A DNA stretch of 64,000 bases from Candidozyma auris (GCF_003013715.1 NC_072813.1:806001-870000); one strand, 5' to 3'. Numbered from the stretch's first letter, positions 1 to 10,758 are shown. Notes: generated by a model from the letters alone, not told the origin. Numbers and translations are program-made.

Positions 1-38
1 GTAGACATGAAAGTGAAAAACAAATAATTCCACCCCAA

Positions 39-487
39 TTAACGCAATCTTCTAGCCTCACGCTCGGACTCCATCAAGCACAAGATGTCGTTCTCTCTGA
101 CTGGGCCCTTGACGTTTCTGACAATGGTTCTGGAAGAGTCCTCCAAGAACTCAACTCTGACCTGGGTGACACCACCTCTGGAACCGGTTCTACCCAAAAC
201 CTTGATGACCTTAGCAAGAGTAACTGGAGTCTTAGTGTCCTGGAAACGTTAGTAAAAGCACGGAATGGGATACAAAGGGTGACGTAGTGAGTTCCTTAGA
301 AGATTTTGAAGAAGTATTCATTTTGAATCGAATACTATAGCTTCAAATGTATGAAGCGAGAATATTCGGGGGGATCATATGGGAAGACGAATGAAGGAAA
401 ATCAAACATTTGATTCGAGGTCATTTGTCACAACTTCATGAGCTTTAACAGGAGGGAGTCACCGAAACAGATTTTGTAACATACCAT
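39..487 (-). CDS. RPS28: 40S ribosomal protein S28 (eS28), spliced
   Basis: Structural protein of the small ribosomal subunit head. It reads on the minus strand as exon 1 = 485..487 (only the ATG) and exon 2 = 39..239, giving 67 residues, the usual eS28 length. Exon 2 encodes the family's hallmark segments [20 protein letters not shown] and the C-terminal [12 protein letters not shown] before a TAA at 39..41. The ATG is followed directly by GTATGT, and the intron ends TACTAAC-GTTTCCAG, so the splice signals are canonical. No in-frame ATG precedes exon 2, which supports the tiny first exon. A CACGTGA box about 195 bases upstream fits ribosomal-protein promoters of Candida-type yeasts. Only 38 bases of downstream sequence are present, so the 3' UTR, autoregulatory in S. 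cerevisiae RPS28B, cannot be judged. Confidence 0.95.
240..484 (-). other. RPS28 intron
   Basis: A 245-base intron directly after the start codon. The 5' site is GTATGT (479..484), the branch point is TACTAAC about 8 bases from the 3' AG, and the 3' site is CAG at 240..242. It contains a perfect 7-base inverted repeat AATCAAA-CA-TTTGATT (400..415) and a looser GTATTC/GAATAC inverted repeat further 3'. I saw no snoRNA C/D boxes. Confidence 0.9.
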
Positions 488-680
488 TTTGTATAAGTAG
501 TTGTATGTAGATAGAAGACTGTGATGGGGAGAAAATTTTGAAAAAATTTCGTGGTAGTCGCTGCAGCCAATTTTTTGTGTATGTACACGACTCTTCAGAA
601 AAAAAAGATCGATCGGTTATTGGGGAGTGTGCGACAACCAAACTTCTAGTATATCAGAACACCGAGCATGTGACTGATAG

Positions 681-687
681 TCACGTG
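681..687 (-). promoter_or_regulatory. CACGTGA box upstream of RPS28
   Basis: TCACGTG on the plus strand (CACGTGA for RPS28) lies about 195 bases before its ATG. In C. albicans Cbf1 is known to bind such sites at ribosomal-protein genes; binding here is inferred. Confidence 0.5.
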
Positions 688-960
688 TATCTATCTCCTT
701 TCTGGAACCGCTATAATTGCTAGCAGTGATTCCGGCGACATAATCTGTTTATACTCAGACTATCCTCTATCCACGCTCTCTTGTCCGGACAAGTACAGCC
801 TCAATATTGGTGCTGCGGCGTTCCTTCCTTGTTGGGCTTATCGCCGTCGCCACATCGGCTCCTATAAACATCCTGTCCCGATCACAAATATGCGGGCACT
901 TCGCAACCAAAGATAAGTGTAGATAAGCGTAACTAGTACCCTGGAAGTGGCAAACTCTTA

Positions 961-2340
961 ATGTCAGAAACACTGTCAGAAAGTCGGACCAAAAAAGTGA
1001 GCGAATTCGACGATGGCCGTAGGAGGCCAGTGTACAGTTGGAAAAAGTCGTTCTCGGATTGGTGGAGGCAGTCATGGAGCTCAGACTACACTGATTCAAA
1101 AGTCGAGTCAAGGCTTCTTTCTTTCTTGCCGTTTTGGCCTTTGCCTGACTCTACGAGAACAGCAAAGTTTATAGATACTGACATTGGAAACGGGGAACAC
1201 GTGCACGAGTTTTACATTGAAAATACGGCTACTCCGGAAAATGGGCTGCTGGCGCTCCCCAACCAGATAGATGATTTGGTCATTGTCCACGGATACGCAG
1301 CTTCTTTAGGGCTCTTCTTCGAGAACTTCGACACTTTTTCGTCGGTCCCGGGCATCAAAGTGCACGCTATCGATCTTCCCGGTTTCGGACTTTCTTCACG
1401 TCCTCCCTTCCCGAGGTACCCCTGTGAGACCAAAGAGGATATTTACAAAATCGAAGATTGGTTCATAGACCGTTTGGAGGAGTGGAGAAAGAGAAGAGGA
1501 ATCAGTAGGTTTATTCTTGTGGGTCATTCGTTTGGCGGCTACTTGAGTTGCGCCTATGCGAGGAAGTACAACAAGGTCATTTCTGACGACCTGTCTCGCC
1601 GTTTGATCGACAAATTGGTGCTCTTGAGTCCTGTGGGTGTCGAGAGAAGTAAGCATTCGCTATTGCAAACGGTCCCATTGTCGTCTGCACAAGTTTCTGA
1701 CGATGAAAGGCTGGCGGAAAATAAGCAGGATCCTAGTGTTCCTTACCAGAACGAAGTGTTAGCAGACCAGCAAAGTATCATCGAAGGAAATGAGACTACA
1801 CCCACTAACCATCCAGGCTCGGCCACTATGGAGCAGGAAAACTTTGGGCTGGACACTTTCAGGTGGCTCTGGAATCATCATATTTCTCCCTTCTCGATCA
1901 TCCGTAAAGCAGGCCCGTTGAGGTCAAAGTGGATATCTGGATGGACGGGGCATAGGTTCTCCCATATTTACTTCGAAGACCCCGAGCGGTACCAGCACAT
2001 CCATGACTATTTTTACCGCATCTTCAACGGCGCTGGCAGCGGCGAGTATGCCATTACTCGTGTTTTGGCACCCGTAGGACTCGCAAGGCTTCCTCTTCTT
2101 GACAGGTGCCCTGAGGCTTTTGTGAAGATGCAATTGCCCACATTGTGGCTTTACGGAAGCAAGGATTGGATGAACGAAAATGCCGGGGAGGAGATGACGA
2201 AGGAGATCAACAGGGTGGCCGATCTGAAGGGACAGAAACCTCTTGCTCAGTTTGGAATTATCTCCAACGCGGGCCACCATTTGTATTTGGATAATCCCAA
2301 GGAGTTTGGGAAAATATTCCTTGACTTTTTGCGCAAATAG
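961..2340 (+). CDS. Alpha/beta hydrolase, Cld1/Ict1/Ecm18 (ABHD4/5) family
   Basis: Predicted lipid hydrolase or acyltransferase of 459 residues. The fold is marked by the oxyanion segment VHGYAAS (about 109-115), the nucleophile elbow GHSFGG (188-193, Ser190), an Asp in YGSKDW (about 402) and the terminal His in NAGHHLYLD, which also contains the H-x4-D arrangement (439-444) typical of ABHD5/Ict1-type lysophospholipid acyltransferases. S. cerevisiae members are Cld1 (mitochondrial cardiolipin deacylase), Ict1 and Ecm18, all about 400-450 residues long. The family call is firm, but which paralogue this is, and whether it acts on cardiolipin, is not resolved. An insert of about 80 polar residues (roughly 245-285) sits between the nucleophile and the cap. 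No clear mitochondrial presequence is seen: the first 20 residues are mixed acidic and basic. Confidence 0.88.
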   Translation: MSETLSESRTKKVSEFDDGRRRPVYSWKKSFSDWWRQSWSSDYTDSKVESRLLSFLPFWPLPDSTRTAKFIDTDIGNGEHVHEFYIENTATPENGLLALPNQIDDLVIVHGYAASLGLFFENFDTFSSVPGIKVHAIDLPGFGLSSRPPFPRYPCETKEDIYKIEDWFIDRLEEWRKRRGISRFILVGHSFGGYLSCAYARKYNKVISDDLSRRLIDKLVLLSPVGVERSKHSLLQTVPLSSAQVSDDERLAENKQDPSVPYQNEVLADQQSIIEGNETTPTNHPGSATMEQENFGLDTFRWLWNHHISPFSIIRKAGPLRSKWISGWTGHRFSHIYFEDPERYQHIHDYFYRIFNGAGSGEYAITRVLAPVGLARLPLLDRCPEAFVKMQLPTLWLYGSKDWMNENAGEEMTKEINRVADLKGQKPLAQFGIISNAGHHLYLDNPKEFGKIFLDFLRK

Positions 2341-3744
2341 ACTTAGACATTGTAACGGTTTTCAATAGAGACGACTAGATGATAGGAGTCAATGATCTAA
2401 GGCATCTTGACTTCATATCGCCATAGAGCTTGCGAGCAGTAATACCCTGTTGTTCGATCAAAGGATCCATTGTGGAATTTAACAGAGAATCAAACTAGTT
2501 ACCAATCAAAAGTCCATCTGAAGCCCAAAAACTGAAATTGATACAATGTTGCACCTCTATAATCCTCTGAATTATTCTTTAATTGGAATCCACTTGGAGC
2601 TCAATGTAACCTAATCTTACAAAGAATTGCAAAAGCCCATGTCGTACTGTCTGGCTCCTACACACTTGATCCGAAGCCCAGCCAGCCGTTCATTTCCCCA
2701 CATTGACATCAATCACCATCATCGTCCTAAAAGGAGCAAAGGAAAGAAAGAATTCACACAGCTTGCAGTTGAAACTACTTCTTAGGGAGACAAACAAACG
2801 AAAATAAATTAAAAATAAAAATCTTACAAACACCAAGGTCGCCCCATCTTTTCGCACCGTTGGCAGACTAATAATGAAAGTGGCCTCATCGAAACTCAAA
2901 ATGCTAACAAGCTCCAGCTAAAACCAAATCAAGCCTTTCACAAGACTCCAGTGGGTTTCATTTTTTCACAATGGGCAGCCTTTAAAGTATTGTTCAGACT
3001 CCTCTCTCGAGATCATTATGATCTACTTTGAGACCTGGAGGGTAGACATGGATCCAGCCGAGCTACTTGGACCAAAATCATTTTGGAGGCTTATTTTTCT
3101 TTACCCCAGGATCTCCATGTTCCCCAGAATCTAAATTATGACTCTCGCCTGATCGAAATTGCAGGTGGTATACCACTTGATCCAAGTGTTTTCTAAATAC
3201 GAGGAGAAATGTGTTGGGTGCAAAAAATGCACGGCGATGTGCAACCTGCACACAGAGCAATGGGGGCTTGTTTCCAAGGCGACGCGTGGAATATCAGCAT
3301 ACCTGCAGGAGACCTTTTCCCGATGGGTTATGTTGGGATTCAAGGGCGGCTGCGGAGAATCGTCAATTGGCCCAAAGTCGTATTTTCATAGACTGGCCAA
3401 CCGCAGTGTTTCCCAAGGCGTAGTTGAAGTTCCGAGGGTGGTACCGAGGACGGTAACGAGGCCATTGCCGGGGGACCAGTCGAGGGGTTCAACCGAATAC
3501 GTCAACTTACAATTTAGAGCAAAGCCTAAAACGCTGTGAATAAAAAAGATACTTTCTTTTTTCTTCACAACACGCGTATAGATAAGATCAAACTGTAGAT
3601 TTTAGTATTCTGCGAAAGCGTTTCGGTAGACTTAAAAAATGGCCCTCTGGCTGTCAATTTGATGGTCGTGCGCGTACCGCTACATAAAAAAAAGTGTCAT
3701 ATCTTGTAGTTTTGCATATACCCTCCATATCATCAACCATAGAC
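2341..3744. other. Gene-free interval upstream of GLN4
   Basis: About 1.4 kb between two plus-strand genes. Short overlapping open frames occur on both strands around 3078-3568 but begin at non-ATG codons or lack recognisable domains. ACGCGT sites lie near 3272 and 3571. The last 100 bases before GLN4 are AT-rich. I see no RNA gene or repeat. Confidence 0.5.
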
Positions 3745-6129
3745 ATGTCTTCGGAGCTCATCAGTAAGTTCCAGGAAATCGGGCTTTCTGAAAAGAAAGC
3801 CAAAGACATCGCAAAAAACGAGAAAGTGTCTGCCAGCTTCGTGGAAGTTTTGGACGAAGGAAGCGTCTCCAAAGCCGATGAGAAGAAGCTCAACTTGCTA
3901 TACAACTTGGCTGTAGATAGCAAGAACAATGGCGTGGCGCCAGAGCAGAGAAAAATTGTCACGAGGGCAATTGTAGACAACAGATTGAAAACTAATTTGC
4001 AAGTGACCGAGGCTTTAAGATATGTTGCTGAGAAAGGTGACAGTGCTACTGAAGATGAGATGAATGCAGCTTCAGGTGTAGGAGTGGAATTGAGTCGAGA
4101 CGACGTCAAAAGCGAGGTCCTCAAGTACATTGAGCTGAAAAAGGAAGAGGTTTTGGCTAAGAGGTACGCTGGGGTTCCTTCTCTCTTGAGTGAGACGAAG
4201 AAGCTTCCAAGTCTCAAATGGGCGGCGCCCGGAGACTTCAAGCCTGTCATTGATGGCATTGCCTTGGAGCTATTTGGGCCCAAAGACGAAAGAGACGTGG
4301 TTAAGAAGGAGAAGAAGAAAAAGGAGCCTAAAGCTAGCGCCAAAAAGGAGGAGAAGGCCGCAGAACCTGAGAGGTCTATGTTCACAGAGGGCTTCTTGGG
4401 AGAATTGCACAAGCCAGGTGAAAACCCACAGGCGTTCCCAGAGTTGATGAAGGAACACTTAGAGTTTACTAAGGGTAAAGTGTTCACAAGATTCCCACCG
4501 GAACCCAACGGGTTCCTCCACATTGGCCACTCGAAGGCCATCATGGTGAACTTCGGTTACGCCAAGCACTTCAACGGTAATTGTTATCTTCGTTTCGACG
4601 ACACCAATCCTGAGGCCGAAGAGGAAGTCTACTTCAATTCGATAAAGAACATGGTGTCGTGGCTTGGCTTCGAGCCCTGGAAGATCACTCACTCCTCCGA
4701 CTACTTTGACGAATTGTATGAGTTGGCAGAGAAATTGATCAAGGTCGATAAGGCGTACGTGTGCCATTGCACGCCTGAGGAGGTTAAAGCTCAAAGAGGT
4801 ATGAAGCCCGACGGCACTTTGGGTGGTGAAAGATTCCCATCCCCATACCGCTCTCGATCAGTAGAGGAAAATCTTACGGAATTCAGAAAAATGAGAGATG
4901 GTCACTATAAGCCAGGTGACGCCGTGTTGAGAATGAAGCAGGACATCTACTCGCCAAACCCTCAAATGTGGGATTTGGTTGCATACCGTGTTTTGAACGC
5001 TCCACACCACAGAACCGGCGACAAGTGGAGAATTTACCCTACATACGACTTCACCCACTGTTTGGTTGATTCTTTCGAGAACATTTCTCACTCCTTGTGT
5101 ACGACGGAATTCCGTCTTTCCAGAGAGAGTTACGAATGGTTATGTGACGCATTGCATGTTTATAGACCCGCCCAAAGAGAGTATGGCCGTTTGAACATCA
5201 CGGGAACAATTTTGTCGAAAAGAAAGATTGCCAAGTTGGTCAACGAGGGCTACGTGAGGGGCTGGGATGACCCTAGACTTTACACTTTGGAGGCCATCAA
5301 GCGCAGAGGTGTTCCTCCAGGTGCTATTTTGACATTCATCAATACCTTGGGTGTTACAACTTCTACAACTAATATTCAGGTGATCAGACTCGAGAGTGCT
5401 GTGAGATCTTATTTGGACAACACCACTCCAAGATTGATGCTATTGCTGGAACCTTTGTTGTGCGAAGTCGTCAACGTTGACGAGGGCTTTGGTGAAGAGG
5501 TGGAGGTTTCTTACAAGCCAGGAGCCGAGGACAAATTCGGAAGCAGAAAGGTCAAGTTCACCAAGAAGTTCTACATTGACCGTTCTGATTACAGAGACGA
5601 GACTGATAAAGAATATTTCAGATTGGCGCCAGGTCAGCCTGTTGGCTTAATGAAGGTTCCATACAATGTGTCGGTTCATGAGGTCATTAGAGACGAAGCT
5701 GGCAATGTCACCAAGTTATTGGTGAACTATGAGTCTGGCATCAAGAAGAAGCCAAAGAAGTACATTCAATGGGTTGGCGAGAACAACGTCAGGAAGATCA
5801 AGGAGATCAGAATGTATAATCAGTTGTTCAAGAGTGAAAACCCTAGCGCACACCCAGACGGCTTTTTGAAGGATATTAATGACAAATCTGAGGAGATAAT
5901 CAGGAACTCTATTATCGAGGCTGCTGGATTTGAGGAGATTTTGAAGAAGTCGCCATTGAACATCGGTATCGAAGGTTCTGAATTCAACATCAACGAGGCC
6001 GCCGGCCCTCACACAGTCAGATTCCAGGCTCTTAGAATTGGATATTTCTGCATGGACAAGGACTCCTCCGAGGACAGTGTGGTGTTGAACAGAATTGTCA
6101 CATTGAAGGAAGATGCCGCAAAGGCTTGA
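3745..6129 (+). CDS. GLN4: Glutaminyl-tRNA synthetase, cytosolic
   Basis: Class I aminoacyl-tRNA synthetase that charges tRNA-Gln. The protein has 794 residues counted from ATG 3745; the open frame runs upstream to 3694, but that codon is GTG, and MSSELISKFQEIGL matches the usual Gln4 N-terminus. Visible parts are the fungal/metazoan N-terminal tRNA-binding appendage (1-180), a Lys-rich linker (about 185-210), the catalytic signature PPEPNGFLHIGH (HIGH at 259-262), the KMSKS-equivalent LSKRK (490-494), and the C-terminal anticodon-binding beta barrels. Strings such as MVSWLGF, RIYPTYDFTHCLVD and RRGVPPGAI are near-identical to the yeast enzyme. The C-terminus ends in VTLKEDAAKA and TGA. Confidence 0.98.
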   Translation: MSSELISKFQEIGLSEKKAKDIAKNEKVSASFVEVLDEGSVSKADEKKLNLLYNLAVDSKNNGVAPEQRKIVTRAIVDNRLKTNLQVTEALRYVAEKGDSATEDEMNAASGVGVELSRDDVKSEVLKYIELKKEEVLAKRYAGVPSLLSETKKLPSLKWAAPGDFKPVIDGIALELFGPKDERDVVKKEKKKKEPKASAKKEEKAAEPERSMFTEGFLGELHKPGENPQAFPELMKEHLEFTKGKVFTRFPPEPNGFLHIGHSKAIMVNFGYAKHFNGNCYLRFDDTNPEAEEEVYFNSIKNMVSWLGFEPWKITHSSDYFDELYELAEKLIKVDKAYVCHCTPEEVKAQRGMKPDGTLGGERFPSPYRSRSVEENLTEFRKMRDGHYKPGDAVLRMKQDIYSPNPQMWDLVAYRVLNAPHHRTGDKWRIYPTYDFTHCLVDSFENISHSLCTTEFRLSRESYEWLCDALHVYRPAQREYGRLNITGTILSKRKIAKLVNEGYVRGWDDPRLYTLEAIKRRGVPPGAILTFINTLGVTTSTTNIQVIRLESAVRSYLDNTTPRLMLLLEPLLCEVVNVDEGFGEEVEVSYKPGAEDKFGSRKVKFTKKFYIDRSDYRDETDKEYFRLAPGQPVGLMKVPYNVSVHEVIRDEAGNVTKLLVNYESGIKKKPKKYIQWVGENNVRKIKEIRMYNQLFKSENPSAHPDGFLKDINDKSEEIIRNSIIEAAGFEEILKKSPLNIGIEGSEFNINEAAGPHTVRFQALRIGYFCMDKDSSEDSVVLNRIVTLKEDAAKA

Positions 6130-8862
6130 ACATGAGCTCTGGAGATGAAGGGCAGGTAACGATGGCTTGCGATCCTATTCGGTAACCAACAGCGACTGCT
6201 CTAGCCATAAACGCTGGAATGTAGAGTCAAGGGTCCATGCATGAGGCAATTTGGGGTATATACGTGAGTCTTGCTGTTTGTCGGGATTGAGAAGCAAAAG
6301 TCCCTGATAGGAAATGTGCATGTTACGTCAACAATTGCAGAGAGACCTATCGAAGTGGCTATTTGCCATGCAGCAGATAATTACTCAGCTTGATGGAGGG
6401 GGTATAGCTTACAGAGGATTCGAATTTGCTGGATGATCACCCAAAAGAGCAATATCGTGAACAATCAGGCAGTGATTATTAGATGAACTGATATCACACC
6501 ACCAACCCGATCGAAAGAGAAGGAGCGGAGAACAATGAAATGGGTTCATTTAAGTATCAGCTGATTGATTGTTACATGGGTTCGGAACAGAAGAGATGAA
6601 AGGGCCGATGCGGAGAGGTGAGATGATAATTTTCATCAAAATAATATTGGCGAGAGCATCAGAAAAGAAGAAAAAAAAAAAAAAAAAATAGTGCATCTCG
6701 CCTTCAGGGCCCAGCCAATTTCACGAGGGGAGCCGACCAAAATGAGGCCATATTAGATTCGATCCGCCATTGTTAAAGTGAATACTGTAATGGAAACTAT
6801 CATTAGTCACAGATACTTTTATGGAAGTACTATAGTTTGCAATGCTGTAGAGGATGAGACATGGAAGACGCAAAGGGGGCTAAAAGAGAGAAGAAAATAT
6901 TCAAGAATCTTATCGGCAGAGAGGGCGAGGAGAGAGGCGATTCCGAGGGGGGCGGTCCCCTCGGCGAAGGCGGCCCCGTCTGTCTGCAGTCCGCGCAGAG
7001 GACAATGAAAAATATACTGCCAATTTCAACCCCATTGACCTTTCGGAGTTTCACCTCCCGGATAAACTCAGCCAGAGCCAACCGAGTATTGAAAAAGGGC
7101 AAATTACTATGATGTTCAAATTTTTCACTGGCCGGCCGTGCGGCTTAGATCTAAGGCGGCGCGAGTGGGGGAGGTGGGGAGCGTCAAAGCGCAGCCAATC
7201 CGAGCGGCAGACAGGCGGGAGAAATTTGGGGGGACCAGGACCAATGGTGGTTTTTTTGCAGACCAAAGTGAAAAGCGAAAAAAAGAGTATGAGGCGGTCA
7301 TAAAAGTGTCCATGAATAGCATCCCATTTCTCATTTCGTCGATTGTTATCGCCAGGGTGTGGCGATGCCACTGGGCGTAAGAGACACAAAATCGAAGACA
7401 ATAGCTGATGAGGCGACTCCGAACAACGGAGACACGAAGCGGTTTCTTGACCGGTGACAAAAGCGTGGGATACGAACAAAGGTGCATTGAGAGAGAATGT
7501 AAGGGAAACTAACCTGTTGGGGGTTGACTAAGTGGTGTAAGTGAGAGGGAGCTAGAAGAATGGGATATACGAAACGCCAAAAAGAAAAATGACGATAAAT
7601 GTAGATGACCCAGTCAAATAGAAGCAAATTAGAGCAAATTGGTTTTGATTACGGGGTGCTACGATAGTTTGAGCTGTAGGAGGGTTTGAGGTGTAGGAGG
7701 GGATTGGCTGCAAATGAGTATTGGTGCGGACACTGGCTAAGGTAGACTAGCATAAGCGTCTTCCAACTACTGAAAATGCCTCAACAGCAATGAGAAGTTA
7801 AGTGCAAGGAGAGGTCGAAAGTACAAGTCATCAGTGGAGTTGCCGTTATCCGTTACTTGTCTTTCAGATCTTCGTCTTGAAGGTGCAACACTTCTACTTC
7901 TCCAATTACTACTGAGGTATATTCCCAGCAGTTCTGCTTAATGGTGCCTAAATTGACTCTTTCCCACCAATCTCCGAAAGCGTCAAACATGTGCATTTTT
8001 TTGTACCCACTATCTTCACTCACATCCCACAGCCTAATTCCACTCCCTGGTGCTAAGCTTCCTTAATCAAGGGATACGCGAGAGCATGCTATTGCAAAGC
8101 CAACAAAGCTTCAGCCACCCACTCGAAAAGAACGCTTCAGCCTGAAGTGTATTTGAGCTTTTCTTCGATGGAGTTTCTCGGTAATCTTTTCTGATATATA
8201 CTTTGGTTTCAGTCGAGAGACCTTCCAAGGGTCCTTTTAACAGCCACCCTCGGAAGTGCCGTTTGTTTCTCTGACTCCGGTTTCGGCACCCCCGGTTATC
8301 TTTCTCAATGGAGAACGCGTAAAAATAAAATCGAAAATTTTGCATCGATGTGTCTCCTTTCCATGGCTTGTGTGCACGCCCGCATCGGCGCCAGATGGGC
8401 TGCGGCCGGTATGGTACCATGGGCAGCCCGTGCAGCTGCATGAGCCGCTTGCTGGTCGCGGTATGCATGCATAAACCACCCCTGCGATTACTAACTCTTC
8501 GAAAAGAACACAGTTTCTGGATGAAATTTTGGGATTTCGAAATATCTGTGTAGATATTCAAATTCTTCGGCATCACTTTCCGGGGGAACTTTTTTTCTCG
8601 GCTCAATTTGGTCTCGTTTTCGCCACCTTCATGCGCCCCAACCCCTCGCTTTTCTTTTTCGCTCAACAAATTGCACTTTTTATTCTTGCCCCTCCATCAA
8701 GTATTTAACCACCAGGTCGCGCCATCAAGGGAAAAAAAAAGGGAAGAAAAAATTTAAGAAAAACCACCCCCGCTTCTTCCTGGCCCCTTAGCGTTTTTCA
8801 TTCGTCCTTCTTCTTCTCCCCCTCGGGTCGACCCTAATCTTTTACAATTCTCCCTTTTGTAA
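6130..8862. other. 2.7 kb gene-free interval upstream of the PP1 subunit gene
   Basis: A long intergenic region. It has an 18-base A run (6671-6688), a G+C-rich purine-skewed stretch (6900-7260), a palindrome cluster (8397-8473), and a pyrimidine-rich leader immediately before the next ATG (8760-8860). Open frames of up to 200 codons on the minus strand (8067-8669, 7051-7487) start at non-ATG codons or are rich in Cys, Trp and Arg without domains, so I do not call them genes. Such length suggests complex regulation or a long 5' UTR for the gene at 8863. Confidence 0.5.
8397..8473. repeat. Cluster of palindromes
   Basis: Within 77 bases there are an inverted repeat GGGCTGC/GCAGCCC (8397-8403 and 8423-8429) enclosing the perfect palindrome ATGGTACCAT (8411-8420), then TGCAGCTGCA (8431-8440) and TATGCATGCATA (8462-8473). 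They lie about 400 bases upstream of the PP1 subunit start. The role is unknown. Confidence 0.6.
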
Positions 8863-10758
8863 ATGTCCACCTTGACTCTTGCGGTGGCTGATTACTTCAA
8901 GCAAGAGCCGCAGCAGGCTGCAAACATCAACCAGAAGTTGAATGGATTGAACCAACCAAAAGCTCAGCAGCTCCAAACTCAGCTGCTGCTGATGCTGGAT
9001 CATGACCGGCTCGTCCAAGGCAGGGACCTTCTTTCGCTGTCGGCGCCTCCGATGTTGCCGAAAACATCACCGGCAGTTGCCATTCCACAAAAACTCAATT
9101 TGTCATACACGACGTCTTCGTTTTCAAAGCTGGCGCCAGACCTTACTTCGTGGCTGGATAACCACGACGACGAGGTGGATCCCTTGACCAAAGATAGCGA
9201 TGTGGCGGTGAAGCTCGATATTGGTGAGATTCCCGACAGTGCGGTGGCTCCGTTGAAAGAGAGCGCAGCACCTAAAATTGAGATTAAAAGCCCATCTGCT
9301 GAAGACGCTTTTTCTACAAAGACAGAGCCCGTGGTTCCTAAAGTAGAGCCCGTCATTGACACTATCGTCGCCGAGGAAGTCTCAGACAAGCCTCGCTCTG
9401 CATCAGACACCATGCCTCCGTTGCGCAAACTCAAGCTGTCGTTAAAGCTTCCCCAGCTTCACAAGTCTAGCCTGACGTCACTGCTCTCGCCAAAACTGGT
9501 GAGGTTTGCCAGCCGCCTCGAGAATGTGAAGCATTTCAAAGGCAAGGACTCGCCCCTGGCAGTCTCCGCTCAGAACACTCCTCTTGGCTCGCCTTCCTTC
9601 TGCGACTTTGATGTGGCCGACTACTTCTCCAATAACAGCAACTTCACCGACTTGCAACTCGATCTGGAGGACTCCGACTCGGACCTGGAGTCCTTCTTCA
9701 AGGTGCTCCAGCACCGCTACAAAATCAGCTTCACGAACTTCACTCCTCCTCAAAACATTTACGACAAGCTCCTGTGCCCTGTTTATTTGCACAAGGCAGT
9801 CATGTCTGCCGACAAGAAGCTGATGGTACTCACGGTGATGTGCGAGAATTTGGCATACGAGAAGAATCTCAGCGTCAAAATCACCTTCAACAACTGGCAC
9901 TCCACTGTCATTTACAACAATGCCACTTACGTGAAGTCGTTTTCATCATTGAATTTTGACCAATTCAAGTTTACCATCCCGCTCACGCTGCTTCCCAGTG
10001 CCATCAACGCCCAGTTTTGCATCAAATACTCTGTGGCCGGATCCACCTACTGGGACAACAATAATAGTAAGAACTACTCCGTCACATTGACCTCTAGCGA
10101 CAAACCCTCGCCTAAGCAAAGGAGCAAGCCCAAAATTTCCCTGAGCACTTTCGAATACAAACCACCTGCTTTCTCGCAAGATTCTCATCTGGCCGAGAGA
10201 CCTGCCAGTGACGCCTTCGCTCCTTCTAAAAGCTCTGTCCCTTACTCAGAATTGGTTACTAAACTCATGCATGTAAAGATGGACGAGCACAAGAAGCGCA
10301 TTCCATTATTGAAGTCAAACTCGACCTCCAACGTCGTTTCAACACCACCTCCAAAGCAATCTCTGCAGGTTAGACCCAAATACTCAAGGTCGTTCATTTC
10401 GAGAACTGCATCACAAGATTCCAATAGTGGTTCTGTCACTTCACCACAAAAGACATCGCTAGTCAAGAAGGACGAACCATCGGTCATTTCACCTTCCAAG
10501 ACTGCTTCGTCGTTGCCAGAGAAGGCTCTGGAGACTGATCCTTTCACACCTCGCTCCGTGGGCGCTTTCCACGAGACGCAATTCAATTCAAACACATATG
10601 CTGCCTTATTGCGCACCTATTGTTTCAGTGGCACCCCATCAGCCAACAATTCTGTTGCAAACTCTCCCACTGGGTCAGAAAGCTCCTTGACGTCGTACTA
10701 CGATTGTGCTTCCCCTGCATCTACTTTCCACTCATTGAGTGATTCTATCCACATTTAA
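8863..10758 (+). CDS. PP1 regulatory subunit with CBM21 domain (Gac1/Pig1/Pig2/Gip2 family)
   Basis: Targets protein phosphatase 1 (Glc7) to glycogen or other carbohydrate-linked substrates. The 631-residue protein has a PP1 docking site of RVxF type at about 211-215 (K-x-V-R-F; the x is a CTG codon, so KSVRF if CTG is Ser), and a CBM21 carbohydrate-binding module at about 284-406, including VKITFNNWHST and YWDNNNSKNY. The rest is Ser/Pro-rich and low in complexity, as in the family. Its length lies between S. cerevisiae Pig1 (about 650) and Pig2/Gip2 (about 540), and Gac1 is longer, so I leave the symbol open. The gene has many CTG codons, several in the acidic tract around 270 where Ser would make a D-S-E-D-S-D-S-D-S-E pattern. 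The long upstream region suggests nutrient-responsive control (inference). Confidence 0.9.
   Translation: MSTLTLAVADYFKQEPQQAANINQKLNGLNQPKAQQLQTQLLLMLDHDRLVQGRDLLSLSAPPMLPKTSPAVAIPQKLNLSYTTSSFSKLAPDLTSWLDNHDDEVDPLTKDSDVAVKLDIGEIPDSAVAPLKESAAPKIEIKSPSAEDAFSTKTEPVVPKVEPVIDTIVAEEVSDKPRSASDTMPPLRKLKLSLKLPQLHKSSLTSLLSPKLVRFASRLENVKHFKGKDSPLAVSAQNTPLGSPSFCDFDVADYFSNNSNFTDLQLDLEDSDSDLESFFKVLQHRYKISFTNFTPPQNIYDKLLCPVYLHKAVMSADKKLMVLTVMCENLAYEKNLSVKITFNNWHSTVIYNNATYVKSFSSLNFDQFKFTIPLTLLPSAINAQFCIKYSVAGSTYWDNNNSKNYSVTLTSSDKPSPKQRSKPKISLSTFEYKPPAFSQDSHLAERPASDAFAPSKSSVPYSELVTKLMHVKMDEHKKRIPLLKSNSTSNVVSTPPPKQSLQVRPKYSRSFISRTASQDSNSGSVTSPQKTSLVKKDEPSVISPSKTASSLPEKALETDPFTPRSVGAFHETQFNSNTYAALLRTYCFSGTPSANNSVANSPTGSESSLTSYYDCASPASTFHSLSDSIHI

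Noticed and set aside
3159..3539. Plus-strand open frame with a ferredoxin-like CVGCKKCTAMC pattern
   Set aside because: The frame begins at TTG, the Cys motif lies before the first ATG (3237), no proline or second cluster follows, and several other frames are open in the same stretch.
7051..7487. Overlapping minus-strand frames of 120-142 codons
   Set aside because: Several frames are open at once in a G+C-rich purine-skewed stretch; the translations look non-coding.
8067..8669. 200-codon minus-strand frame upstream of the PP1 subunit gene
   Set aside because: It begins at TTG, is rich in Arg, Cys and Trp with no domain, and overlaps other open frames.
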